Assembly (NCBI RefSeq): GCF_963668475.1
Contig: NZ_OY764544.1
Coordinates: 186,001-250,000, forward strand
Direction of reading: 5' to 3'
DNA length: 64,000 nucleotides
From: an uncultured Methanospirillum sp.
Lineage (GTDB): Archaea; Halobacteriota; Methanomicrobia; Methanomicrobiales; Methanospirillaceae
Shown here: positions 56,801 through 64,000 of the stretch, piece by piece
How the letters are laid out: each line of letters opens with the position of its first letter
Numbering within the stretch: position 1 is the stretch's first letter
Notes under the pieces: model-generated
Seen by the model: the letters and a program-made list of their open reading frames with translations, nothing else
What the model was told of the DNA's origin: nothing
Database searches by the model: none
Made by a program: the position numbers and the translations under genes

Positions 56801-58835
56801 GGAAGCGCTAAACATTCAAACCGATTTATTTTCAAAGGAATCTGAAATAGAAACCGCTTGGCTGCATTATTGCGGTCGATTTAAGGAGATGGGGAATTGG
56901 GTTTCTTCTTCGGCTTTTCCCTTTGGTGATCCTTCAGATGAAAAGGAAACATTTTCTTTTTCCCGGAGAACCTTCGAATCTGCGACATATCATGAGCGAT
57001 GGCGAATTCAACGACGGAAGCATGAATCATTTACGGATCTGGAGCATCCTTTCAGGCACCAAGGTTCTGCAGATGTAAATACGTATAAACTCTTCCTTGA
57101 GTTGTCTCATTCGATCTGTAATGATAATGGTCGGATAGGAATGATTGTTCCATCAGGGATATACACCGATAATGGGACCGTGGCATTACGGGATTTATTT
57201 ATTAATAGATGTAATTGGGAATTCCTTTTTGTATTCGAGAATCGAAGAAAAATCTTCCCAATTGATTCAAGATTTAAGTACTGTCCTGTGATCATTAACA
57301 AAGGTGGGAAGACAACTTCTGTTCTTACTGCATTTATGCAACATGATTCAGCATCATGGGAGAATCCTTGGAAAAACCTAATCGAATATACTGCAGTTCA
57401 GGTTCATACCTTTAGTCCAAACATACGTGCCTTTTTAGAAATTAAGACTCACCGTGATATTGGTATTATTAATAAAATATATATATATACTAACTCCGTC
57501 CTTCTTGGTGAAAATGGTCTGGAGGGATGGGGAATTAAATATACCACAGAATTCCACATGACTAACGACTCCTACCTCTTCCCTCCGCTTGAATGGTGGA
57601 AAGAGTTGGGGTATACACCTGATGAATATGGTAGATGGCATCCTCCTGAAGGTGAGAAACCCGAACTGGTGTATAAGAGAAGAGAAATTGGTTCACCTGG
57701 CGATATGGCATTACCGTTGTATCAAGGGCGTATGATTCATCAATTTGATTATTCCTATCAATGTTATGTTGATGGATCTGGGAATCGAACGAATTGGAAA
57801 ATTATCAATTTTGAAGAGAAGAATATAACATCTCAATATTTAATAGCAGAATCGAAATTCGCTCTAAAAAGTTCTAATAATCTTGCTCGAATATCTTTTA
57901 GAGATATTGCCCGTACAACGGATTTACGAACAATGATCTGTTCAATAATACCAAATTATCCATGCGGTAATAAGGTACCATTATTCATTAAAAATGAATT
58001 TCAGGATTACTCTCAATATTTAAGTTTAGTTGGAATACTAAACTCATATATTTTTGATTATATTTTACGTATTAAACAAGGATCTACCTCTCTAAACTAT
58101 TATATTTTAGCAGAGACTCCTCTAGTTAAACCTAATAATTATCTCTATTTATACAAATTTGTTTTAGGTTTAAATTGTGTCAACCCAATATTTGCTCCCC
58201 TTTATACAAAAATTAGGAGAAAATCAAAATTCAATTCTCATTGGAAGTCTCTTTGGGCCATCACACCCCACGAACGCCTTCGTCTTCGGTGCATCCTCGA
58301 TTCCATTATCGCTCACCTCTATGGCCTCGAATTCGAGGACTTTGCATGGATCCTTAAAGATTGTGCTCATCCTACAACACATCTCCGATCTATCAAAAAA
58401 ACCCTAGACCCGAAGGGATTCTGGCGGGTGGATCAGACCGAGGTTCCTGAGCTCAGGCATCCTGTCCTGGCCCTAAAAGCTTTTTTGGACCTAAAGAAGA
58501 TGGGGCTGGAGGAATTCTGTGCCCTGAATGATGGAGATGGGTGGATGATTCCAGACGAGATCACCTATGCAACCAGGCCGGATGGGACCATTGAGTTTGA
58601 TACAACGGATGGGATCACAGTGCCAGTCAGAGAGAAACTCGGGCCACGGTTCCTGGACTGGCAACTCGAAGGGACACCAGAGGAATCATGGGCGGAGTGT
58701 GAGCGGCATGCACGGGCTATTCTCGGGGACGAGGAGTTTGAGCGGATGATGAAGGATCCAGATGAGGTTACTCAGGTGTTGAAGAAGGCGGAAGGGCAGA
58801 GGGAGTTGGACGGGGGACAGACGAGGTTGTTTTAA
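53829..58835 (+). CDS. Giant N6-adenine DNA methyltransferase, DrmMI/Eco57I-like
   Basis: This 1668-residue protein has an N-terminal region with RPDRLILHAGDQDQPRFLVLF, MESSRLGMHRGR and PVGILMNGRQFRLVYAG that resembles the nuclease-like heads of type IIG enzymes. A glutamate-rich hinge follows (about residues 495-540). The methylase has motif I VCDPAMGSASFLVAALRF (about 650), YGVDLNPVAVELGKLSLW, and motif IV FDAIIGNPPWEI (about 960). Target recognition probably lies at about 1190-1475, which is much more A/T-rich than the flanks. A charged tail (SWAECERHARAILGDEEFER) ends the protein. It overlaps both neighbours by single bases. It may modify self DNA and could also cut. Confidence 0.85.
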   Translation: MVEVGVSWWSELRQNGMILSPTVLSEFVDGGPVLERWPYERLRDAYTSFISQLERSPDKSSILYTWFDTLFQGFLEHPQDSCKKHGGIPEKYRVAMSRKGAASLRPDRLILHAGDQDQPRFLVLFDMESSRLGMHRGRAVYSSFLDLLRGTGHPVGILMNGRQFRLVYAGIDYDCWVEWEVDRWFEDDAGRAELEGFLQLCGPFGTQPRDDPFPLLAAIQKSRTKQGELSQVLGEQTRQAVEKLLKALDKNIRDYPEIREILSKNPSTLEMLSDTDQQSALYQASIRLIMRLVVVLFAEARGLLPTDQVPYYESYGIGSLYESLKVAASVEGEVGLSEQFQAWSRLLSLFRLLFEGSDLPDLPMPAYGGHLFQSGDSGSQDVILRALSLYEDERAAISDLVIFEILKLLKVGKIKAKVGRSTKMVSGAVDFSDLRTEYIGMMYEGLLDYQLRIVKPEEEAIIFLNVGNQPALPFSLLKELSDAELKDLIKKLGKEQKEESVEGEDEAEEEEEQPEEIEEEESGEEEEEAVIEDSSGVSSEIILWAERVVEVAGLVKRPKGKNADPAEFARLVRRRARSFISEERVVLAGEMYLIRASGTRKGSGSFYTKPQLAVPTVHRTLEPLVYNIEGEGIDRKLTPKKPEEILALKVCDPAMGSASFLVAALRFLSDALYESLWYHDKVPRTEKARRVLTLPFGDKSSGAEADELFPCRSDEDAFESRTKARLKRYVVERCIYGVDLNPVAVELGKLSLWIETMDQKLPFSFLDHKIHVGNSLVGCWLDQVSEYPVMAWNRETGDEKHTGVNHQKKTWADKLKAIRENQVKPEMIQILQAGGISRVDSFTDERVRKTHTEAVRALEAVHNLSICDSSEQRELVWRGGFIEHPDIIALKEACDLWCAVWFWPGKWYSGESGIAPTPNLFYQPTEEIKTLTRQLAEEMKFFHWELMFPEVFVKNGGFDAIIGNPPWEISKATSHEFFTVYDPIFRTRGKQEALNIQTDLFSKESEIETAWLHYCGRFKEMGNWVSSSAFPFGDPSDEKETFSFSRRTFESATYHERWRIQRRKHESFTDLEHPFRHQGSADVNTYKLFLELSHSICNDNGRIGMIVPSGIYTDNGTVALRDLFINRCNWEFLFVFENRRKIFPIDSRFKYCPVIINKGGKTTSVLTAFMQHDSASWENPWKNLIEYTAVQVHTFSPNIRAFLEIKTHRDIGIINKIYIYTNSVLLGENGLEGWGIKYTTEFHMTNDSYLFPPLEWWKELGYTPDEYGRWHPPEGEKPELVYKRREIGSPGDMALPLYQGRMIHQFDYSYQCYVDGSGNRTNWKIINFEEKNITSQYLIAESKFALKSSNNLARISFRDIARTTDLRTMICSIIPNYPCGNKVPLFIKNEFQDYSQYLSLVGILNSYIFDYILRIKQGSTSLNYYILAETPLVKPNNYLYLYKFVLGLNCVNPIFAPLYTKIRRKSKFNSHWKSLWAITPHERLRLRCILDSIIAHLYGLEFEDFAWILKDCAHPTTHLRSIKKTLDPKGFWRVDQTEVPELRHPVLALKAFLDLKKMGLEEFCALNDGDGWMIPDEITYATRPDGTIEFDTTDGITVPVREKLGPRFLDWQLEGTPEESWAECERHARAILGDEEFERMMKDPDEVTQVLKKAEGQRELDGGQTRLF

Positions 58836-59632
58836 TGGATAATGATAAAGGAATTGAATCCGATAAAATTTGGTCGAGATATCTATTATTAGAGAATTCC
58901 TTTTTAAAATTTCAATATTATATCCCGTTTATTCCCGAACATTACAATGTTACTTCCCCTCATCTTGATGATCTTCTTATTCGAACCTGTTCTCTGTTAG
59001 AATCTTTTTTTAAAACTAGTTCTCATTGTATAATTTTTGATGGAGAAGTTGAAGAAATTCCGCTTCAAAAATTGAGAAATGAACCGAAAAAAGCAGGTAT
59101 TAAAGACATTGAAGCAGTCTTCAATAATCGGTATAATTTATCGGATAAAAATATTCATTTTATTTTTCAGGAGTATCAGCATACATTTAGTCCATTTCAA
59201 GGATGGTGTAATAAAGATTCTCCTATATGGTGGATTGATTATAACAAATTAAAACATAATGGTTTCAAGTTTAGCTCTTCCTATCAAAATGTAAGAAATG
59301 CTTTGGGAGGTTTATTTCTCTCAATTGTTATTCATCTTGATATGCTTCATTATCTTGAAGGTATTTCAATTATCGATGGAATTGGTATCCAAAAGGCGTT
59401 CATGGATTTATATGATGCATGTCCAGATTATGATCATATTGAAGTTGGGTTTCTACAATGTATTGTTGCACGAAGCAAATTATTCGGGTTTGTGTATACT
59501 ATCTTCCCAGATATAAGAAATGGAACAGAAAAGAGTATAAAAAGAATATTTACTCCACCATTTAATCTTTCAATAGACATTAAAGGAGAAAGAGAGTGGA
59601 CATTTAATAAAAGATTCAATCATGGCAAGTAA
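58835..59632 (+). CDS. HEPN-like protein, third gene of the defence operon
   Basis: This 265-residue protein starts within the methylase stop (TAATG). It is helical, A/T-rich and contains WWIDYNKLKHNGFKFSSSYQ followed by NVRNALGGLFLSIVIHLDML. This W-x-x-Y-N-x-x-K-H pattern followed by a hydrophobic helix is typical of HEPN-like helical proteins that accompany restriction systems. The classic R-x4-6-H ribonuclease motif is not clear, so toxicity is not proven. A paralogue with the same core (WWGDYNRIKHNGFKF) lies at 61697-62500. It overlaps the next gene by 11 bp. Confidence 0.6.
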   Translation: MDNDKGIESDKIWSRYLLLENSFLKFQYYIPFIPEHYNVTSPHLDDLLIRTCSLLESFFKTSSHCIIFDGEVEEIPLQKLRNEPKKAGIKDIEAVFNNRYNLSDKNIHFIFQEYQHTFSPFQGWCNKDSPIWWIDYNKLKHNGFKFSSSYQNVRNALGGLFLSIVIHLDMLHYLEGISIIDGIGIQKAFMDLYDACPDYDHIEVGFLQCIVARSKLFGFVYTIFPDIRNGTEKSIKRIFTPPFNLSIDIKGEREWTFNKRFNHGK

Positions 59633-60773
59633 TAGAATTAAAATATTCATATCTAGTAGAAATCATAGTCCCATTAACTTTTTGGGAGAATTACAAGAAT
59701 TGAGTGATGTCAGGAAGGAATTAAAACGAATAATTGAAGGAATTACTATTCTAGGTGAAATATCCGGCAAGTATAAAGGCAAAAAATATCCGCTATTTAA
59801 AGTATTCATTAATGAAGATGAACCCCCTGGGAGTGCGGACCTTAATTCATGGGAAAAATGTATGCAAGAAGTCAAATCATCAGATTTTGTTATTGCAATA
59901 ATTGATGGGCATGCTGGATGGGCTCTTCCCGAATATCCTTTAGGGATATGTCATGATGAATATCGAACCTGTAAAACTTTAGACCCAGAAAAAATTTATA
60001 CAATTGTATTACATGAGGAAATTAGAACGATTCCTACAGATTCTGGAGATATTCAACGATGGGAAAATTTTTGGAATTATATAGAACCAGACCTTTCTTT
60101 TACAAAATTTCCAAAGAATGGAGAAGAGTTAATTGAAATTTCCTTAAGTACTTTAGCTGAAGCATTAAAGAGATTAGTACATAAAGGAAGCAAAAGCCCA
60201 TCAGGAAAATGCTATTATTTCGGTCAGGCATTAGAATGGAGTCGTTTGACTTACGATGAAAGAAAACAAGAAATAGAAATCTCATTGATGAATTCTTTTA
60301 AAAAATCAGAAACTGTAAATCCGAATACTTTATTGATTCCATTTAAGAAAAAGAAAGTCTATTCATTATTTCATGGAATTCCAGATTCTTTATCCATTAG
60401 TCATGCAAAGGAGTTAGTAGGACAACCTTTTCTTTACGATTATAAATCTTACGAAAGTATTCGTGATTTGAAAGCAATCGGCCCTATCCATATAATAGGA
60501 TGTCATAAAACAATTACAGAAAGTCAAGCCTTGAAAATGTTGGGTCATCCTGATGTAATACTCGTTAAAGCACCTTTCGGGTTGTTTTTAGTAGATGATA
60601 TCGAAAAAATTCAAATTATTTTTATCCAAAACTGCAGAAACCAAACCGAAACTGAAAAAGGAATGCAATTATTTTTTGATTGGCTCACACAGAAAACAGA
60701 TGAGGTTAATTACCTAATAACCCGAGCCGAAAAACGGGTAATAATTATTGAAAGTGTTTATAGAGTATCGTAA
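59622..60773 (+). CDS. DUF4062-domain protein, fourth gene of the defence operon
   Basis: This 383-residue protein begins NRIKIFISSRNHSPINFLGE and continues SDVRKELKRIIEGI, YPLFKVFINEDEPPGSADL, KSSDFVIAIIDGHAGWALP and YPLGICHDEYRTCKTL. The FISS start with a following R-x-L helix and the DFVI-x-IIDGxYG-like strand are the DUF4062 pattern, a TIR/SLOG-related nucleotide-binding fold used as sensor or effector in STAND and defence proteins. The second half (from about 190) is unassigned. It is probably co-translated with the HEPN-like gene and could be the effector arm. Confidence 0.7.
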   Translation: MASNRIKIFISSRNHSPINFLGELQELSDVRKELKRIIEGITILGEISGKYKGKKYPLFKVFINEDEPPGSADLNSWEKCMQEVKSSDFVIAIIDGHAGWALPEYPLGICHDEYRTCKTLDPEKIYTIVLHEEIRTIPTDSGDIQRWENFWNYIEPDLSFTKFPKNGEELIEISLSTLAEALKRLVHKGSKSPSGKCYYFGQALEWSRLTYDERKQEIEISLMNSFKKSETVNPNTLLIPFKKKKVYSLFHGIPDSLSISHAKELVGQPFLYDYKSYESIRDLKAIGPIHIIGCHKTITESQALKMLGHPDVILVKAPFGLFLVDDIEKIQIIFIQNCRNQTETEKGMQLFFDWLTQKTDEVNYLITRAEKRVIIIESVYRVS

Positions 60774-60830
60774 TAAATAGAGAAAAATTGTGCATAATTT
60801 CTATCTGTCCCTATATAGTATAACTATGTC

Positions 60831-61160
60831 AGGGAGTTTCTTGATGCAGGTGGTTCCATCTATGGAACTACAAAGAACAAAGAAAATCGGGCAAAGAAAC
60901 TCAAGCCCGGCGATCATCTCATCTACTATATCTCCGAGATCGGAATTTTTGCCTAAGTGCTTGAGATCATCGATGAGTCTAATCATGATTCCGAATCGGT
61001 CTTGAAGGATGTCGATTATCCGATTCGATTCAAAGCTAAAGTCATCGTATCTTGTGATCCAATTGAAGGTATTCCGGTCTGATCACTCCTTGATGAACTC
61101 ATTATATTCACCAAACTCAAAAACCTAAAGTCTGGCAAGGTTTCTTTCTCAATGCGTTAA
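60831..61160 (+). pseudogene. EVE-domain protein remnant
   Basis: The frame reads REFLDAGGSIYGTTKNKENR, AKKLKPGDHLIYYISEIGIF, a TAA, VLEIIDESNHDSESVLKDVD, YPIRFKAKVIVSCDPIEGIP, a TGA, then SLLDELIIFTKLKNLKSGK. The KPGD-x-L-x-YY and D-Y-P-x-R blocks are the EVE/PUA-like fold that reads modified bases and often accompanies restriction. Two in-frame stops and a missing start make it dead. Confidence 0.6.
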
Positions 61161-61221
61161 ATCAGTTTCCTAATGAAGACGGAATATTTATCGAACCAGA
61201 AATCATGATAAGATATTAGAA

Positions 61222-61535
61222 ATGACCTTTCAATACAACCCTACCAACCAGACTCTCTTCCTGATTATCTGTTCAGGTACAAAAAATGATCAGGCTCCTG
61301 GAAGTGGGCTGTATCGGGAAGAAACATCCATATCCCCCTGGATATCCCATGATGCATAAGCCTCCTTGATGAAAGGAAGAAACCAGGCCCTTAACCTCAT
61401 TTTTTCAGAGAGAAACAGCGATCAGAAATTACAGGACCATCCTTATAATGCTCGTATCAAGCCAGGGAAGGATTTTGGAGCTCAGGAGAGCGATGCCAGA
61501 TATATCCCTGCCATGTGGCTCTATAGGGGACGATT
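61222..61535 (+). pseudogene. DUF6884/YaaA-like remnant, fused to a copied methylase tail
   Basis: The frame reads MTFQYNPTNQTLFLIICSGT, SGLYREETSISPWISHDA, a TAA, then SLMKGRNQALNLIFSE, PYNARIKPGKDFGAQESDAR and YIPAMWLYRGRF. The ending Y-N-x-x-x-x-PG-x-DFG...Y-x-PA-x-x-x-Y-x-GRF is typical of DUF6884/YaaA-like proteins. It is cut there and joins directly to the copied tail of the adenine methylase (VEESWAEYERHAHAILGDEE). Confidence 0.55.
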
Positions 61536-61707
61536 CGTTGAAGAATCATGGGCGGAGTATGAACGGCATGCACATGCGATTCTTGGGGATGAGGAGTATG
61601 AACGGATGATTAAGGACCCAGATGAGGATACTCAGTTGTTGAAGAATGCGGAAGGGCAGAGGGAATTGGACGGGGGACAGACGAGTTTATTCTATTATGA
61701 CAATTGA
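61533..61707 (+). pseudogene. Duplicated C-terminal tail of the adenine methylase
   Basis: ESWAEYERHAHAILGDEEYE, RMIKDPDEDTQLLKNAEGQR and ELDGGQTSLF match the last 50 residues of the methylase ending at 58835 (about 80% identical). The stop has shifted a few codons downstream. It shows that the copied segment includes methylase tail plus HEPN-like gene. Confidence 0.85.
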
Positions 61708-62500
61708 TTCAGTTAAAATATGGGCCCGATATTTAATCCTTGAGGAATCATTTCTTGAATTTGAAAAAAATATTCCTTATTCCCAATATCACTCAACGGT
61801 AACATCTCCTATCCTTGATGATCTATTAGTCCGATCTTGCACATTTCTTGAATCATTTTTTAAAGATGCATCTCATTGTAAAATTTTTGATAATAAAGTC
61901 AAAGAAAGAGATTTGAATATTATACGAAATAATCCAAAAAAAGCCTCAATTTCCAACATTGAGAATATATTTAACAATTATTACTCATTATCTTCAAAAG
62001 AACTTCATTTTATTCACCCGATCTATCAATATTCATTTTTCCCATACATGAATTGGTCTCAACAACGATCTCCCGAATGGTGGGGTGATTATAATAGAAT
62101 TAAACATAATGGGTTTAAATTTAGCGTATCGTATGAAAGTGTAAGAAATTCTTTGGGTGGTGCATTTTTAGCGGTAATATCTCATGTTGAAATGTTGGGT
62201 TATCTTAACGCAATATCAATTATGGAGGGATATGGATTTGCTAAATCTGTTGAGTATCTAATCAATAATGCTCCGGATTATCATCAGGGAAGATTTCGAT
62301 TAGGTATGGCCATTATTGCACGATCTAAACTATTTGGATATGTTTATTCTTCTTCACCAATAGGACCTGTTGAAAAATTTGTTGAGAGTTTATTTACTCC
62401 TCCTTACGATATTTGGACAGACCATGTTAGAGATACGGAACAAATGATCGAAGAAAAAATTTATAGAGAAATGAGTATTGATAAAGGAAAATATGCTTAA
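61697..62500 (+). CDS. HEPN-like protein, paralogue of the gene at 58835
   Basis: This 267-residue protein starts at the ATG at 61697, overlapping the copied methylase tail by 11 bp just as the original pair overlap. The two proteins share about half their residues: SVKIWARYLILEESFLEFE, SPILDDLLVRSCTFLESFF, WWGDYNRIKHNGFKFSVSYE, IIARSKLFGYVY. The copy is intact, so it may have a separate specificity or act as partner of the first. The divergence shows the duplication is old. Confidence 0.6.
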   Translation: MTIDSVKIWARYLILEESFLEFEKNIPYSQYHSTVTSPILDDLLVRSCTFLESFFKDASHCKIFDNKVKERDLNIIRNNPKKASISNIENIFNNYYSLSSKELHFIHPIYQYSFFPYMNWSQQRSPEWWGDYNRIKHNGFKFSVSYESVRNSLGGAFLAVISHVEMLGYLNAISIMEGYGFAKSVEYLINNAPDYHQGRFRLGMAIIARSKLFGYVYSSSPIGPVEKFVESLFTPPYDIWTDHVRDTEQMIEEKIYREMSIDKGKYA

Positions 62501-62729
62501 TTATTCTCTCCTTATTTGATCCAACCACATAGTAGGCATGTCAATATGTTGGGTTTCATACTCGGCTTTGACAAGGACCAAAGACTGTTAAATCCCAATC
62601 CGAGAATCATATTATCTGGTATATATCAGAAATTTGAATCTATACAGAAGTTCTTAAAATTCTCTATGATCATATATTGATACCATTAGAAGGGCATGAA
62701 GTTTATTATGTAATTTCAAGAAACTTTAT

Positions 62730-63971
62730 TTACTTCAAATAAGGATTTTTATTTTCCCTCAATATTTGAAAACTGTCAGGTTTTTTACTGATACAAATGA
62801 TTTCTGAGTAAGATGAAGTGAGATCCTGAATAATTATACTAATTCCAATCCAATTTTCTGCAGAATATTTACTTAAATTTTCGGAACATCTTTCTTGTAA
62901 TGGGACCGCAACATCATCGACGTTATTAATGATTGCTATTGTAAAACCGATTTTTGTTTTAGGATCAAATAATAAGAATGCACCACTTCTTTTTTCTTTC
63001 CGAACTTTTTTCTTTCCATCAAATATTCGTTCGTTTAACTGAAATTGAATATTGGAGTCTAAATTTAGGATGCATTGAGATATCAAAAAATAATTATTAG
63101 GTTTTTCTTGATCCATCTGATCAAGAATTTGCATGATTTCTTTTGGTATGTTAAGTTTGGGAGGTGATTCATGGTATAGATAATAAAGATCAAAAACATC
63201 TAATAAATCCGGATCCAAATGAATGAAAATACCTTCATTATCATCTTTTATTATCGATAATGAAGTATCTTTAATATAAAGGGCAAAAAAAGAAAGTTCA
63301 TCAAAAGATTCGATTCTTTGTAAATTCAAATATTTATTTCTACTAATAATATAATGAAAAAAAATCGTTGAATTCTTAATTAAATCGAGAATTATTTCTA
63401 ATTCATAAATATTTATAGTCCAAGGGTATTCTCCGGTAACGAACATTCCTTGGGTAGTAAACAAAGATAAATTTATTGCGTTAGAAAATAAGGGTTCCAA
63501 AGTAATTGAAACTTGAAAAAGTTGAGTTTTCTCTGTATTATATGTTATTTCTAATATCGGTTGTTTTTTCTCGTTTTGGAATTTTATTATTCCATAATTT
63601 TTAAGATTTGTAACAACCCGATTAGATTGTTCAAAGGCATCTTCAACAAGTTTTTTCAAATCAGTTTTGATGCTATTTATTCCCTTACGTCTCGAATAGG
63701 ACTTAATTATCCCCGATTTTATTTCAAAGAAAATATTAGAATTACCATCTTTTACTAAAAGGTCAATTTCAAATCGTGCATTTTTTTCAGGATAATAGAA
63801 GAGATTTTGATAAATATTTTCTGTAGAAAAAAGTTTCGAAATAACTTTAATTGTTTTTTCTTCAGCATAATCTGATTTATTTTCTATAAATCGAGCCCAA
63901 ATTTTCGTATTTGCAAGTTTTTCTTCCTCCAATAAAAATTCAATAATGGAAGGCATTTTTTGAATTAACAT
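62730..63971 (-). CDS. PD-(D/E)XK nuclease-domain protein (NERD-like)
   Basis: This 413-residue protein has an N-terminal nuclease-like core: NARFEIDLLVKDGNSNIFFE with IKSGIIK, that is D-(x)n-E-x-K in the spacing of NERD/PD-(D/E)XK nucleases, followed by a helix with SRRKGINSIKTDLKKLVEDA. The C-terminal 250 residues are unassigned and A/T-rich. It faces the defence operon from the opposite strand and is probably part of the same island. The ATG at 63971 is used; an alternative at 63956 exists. Confidence 0.65.
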   Translation of the reverse strand: MLIQKMPSIIEFLLEEEKLANTKIWARFIENKSDYAEEKTIKVISKLFSTENIYQNLFYYPEKNARFEIDLLVKDGNSNIFFEIKSGIIKSYSRRKGINSIKTDLKKLVEDAFEQSNRVVTNLKNYGIIKFQNEKKQPILEITYNTEKTQLFQVSITLEPLFSNAINLSLFTTQGMFVTGEYPWTINIYELEIILDLIKNSTIFFHYIISRNKYLNLQRIESFDELSFFALYIKDTSLSIIKDDNEGIFIHLDPDLLDVFDLYYLYHESPPKLNIPKEIMQILDQMDQEKPNNYFLISQCILNLDSNIQFQLNERIFDGKKKVRKEKRSGAFLLFDPKTKIGFTIAIINNVDDVAVPLQERCSENLSKYSAENWIGISIIIQDLTSSYSEIICISKKPDSFQILRENKNPYLK

Positions 63972-64000
63972 ATTGGGAATAAAACAATAATATTTATTAT

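Noticed and set aside
53829..58835. Considered a type IIG restriction enzyme standing alone
   Set aside because: It is translation-coupled to a DrmD-like helicase, and the nuclease motif in the N-terminal part is not clear enough to claim cutting activity.
1..64000. CRISPR arrays, tRNA and rRNA genes
   Set aside because: I read for regularly spaced repeats and for the tRNA T-arm pattern and saw none, but weak or unusual tRNAs could be missed without a folding program.

Overview
The window looks like a chromosome segment of a methanogenic archaeon of the order Methanomicrobiales, most like Methanospirillum. This is inferred from tandem archaeal TATA-binding protein genes, an archaeal-type SecD remnant, several PKD/PEGA/beta-helix surface proteins, a MASE3-PAS histidine kinase, a PAS protein with a degenerate phosphoacceptor box, and TATA-box promoters with some leaderless starts. 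No tRNA, rRNA, CRISPR array or integrase gene was seen.

Layout. 1-6.1 kb: a cut-off amidohydrolase, an alpha/beta hydrolase, a small membrane methyltransferase, a stretch of decayed genes (ferredoxin, SecD, winged helix), then a CheW/chemoreceptor pair. 6.6-17.8 kb: a secreted papain-like protease with PKD domains, two tandem TBP genes, a secreted protein, a candidate 41-residue cysteine-rich protein, an ABC exporter pair, a large beta-helix/PKD/PEGA surface protein and a TPR protein. 17.8-21 kb: two halves of an ISL3-family transposase with matching terminal inverted repeats lie on either side of a beta-helix/PKD gene, and the right end abuts a beheaded tetR. 21-30 kb: a solute-binding/Cache protein, a sensor kinase, an IS110 element with an A-run frameshift, a SAM methyltransferase and an N-formylglutamate amidohydrolase-like protein.

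30-41.5 kb is a mobile-element zone. A four-gene overlapping operon of small proteins on the minus strand faces away from a nuclease-like gene and a 966-residue primase/ATPase/zinc-finger replication protein. This looks like an integrated virus or plasmid. A 106-bp piece of the operon is repeated 5.8 kb away, and the two copies bracket an AT-rich cargo: a Sll1717-type ATPase, a dead IS4 element and a deoxyribosyltransferase/TIR-like gene.

43-64 kb is a defence island. An AAA ATPase plus DUF4276-type TOPRIM-like gene (with an A7 frameshift) sits between remnants of type I restriction hsdR and hsdM. This module is bounded by two 354-bp direct repeats carrying the start of a DUF3795 gene. After a nucleobase permease fused to an RsbW-like domain comes the most interesting unit: a four-gene, end-to-end overlapping operon (50.5-60.8 kb) of a DrmD-like SNF2 helicase, a DrmMI-like giant adenine methylase, a HEPN-like protein and a DUF4062 protein. 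The methylase tail and the HEPN-like gene are duplicated downstream, after EVE-domain and DUF6884/YaaA-like remnants, and a nuclease with a D...ExK motif closes the window. The DISARM core genes drmA, drmB and drmC are not in view, so this is either a DISARM-related two-gene core with new accessory genes or a different restriction-like system.
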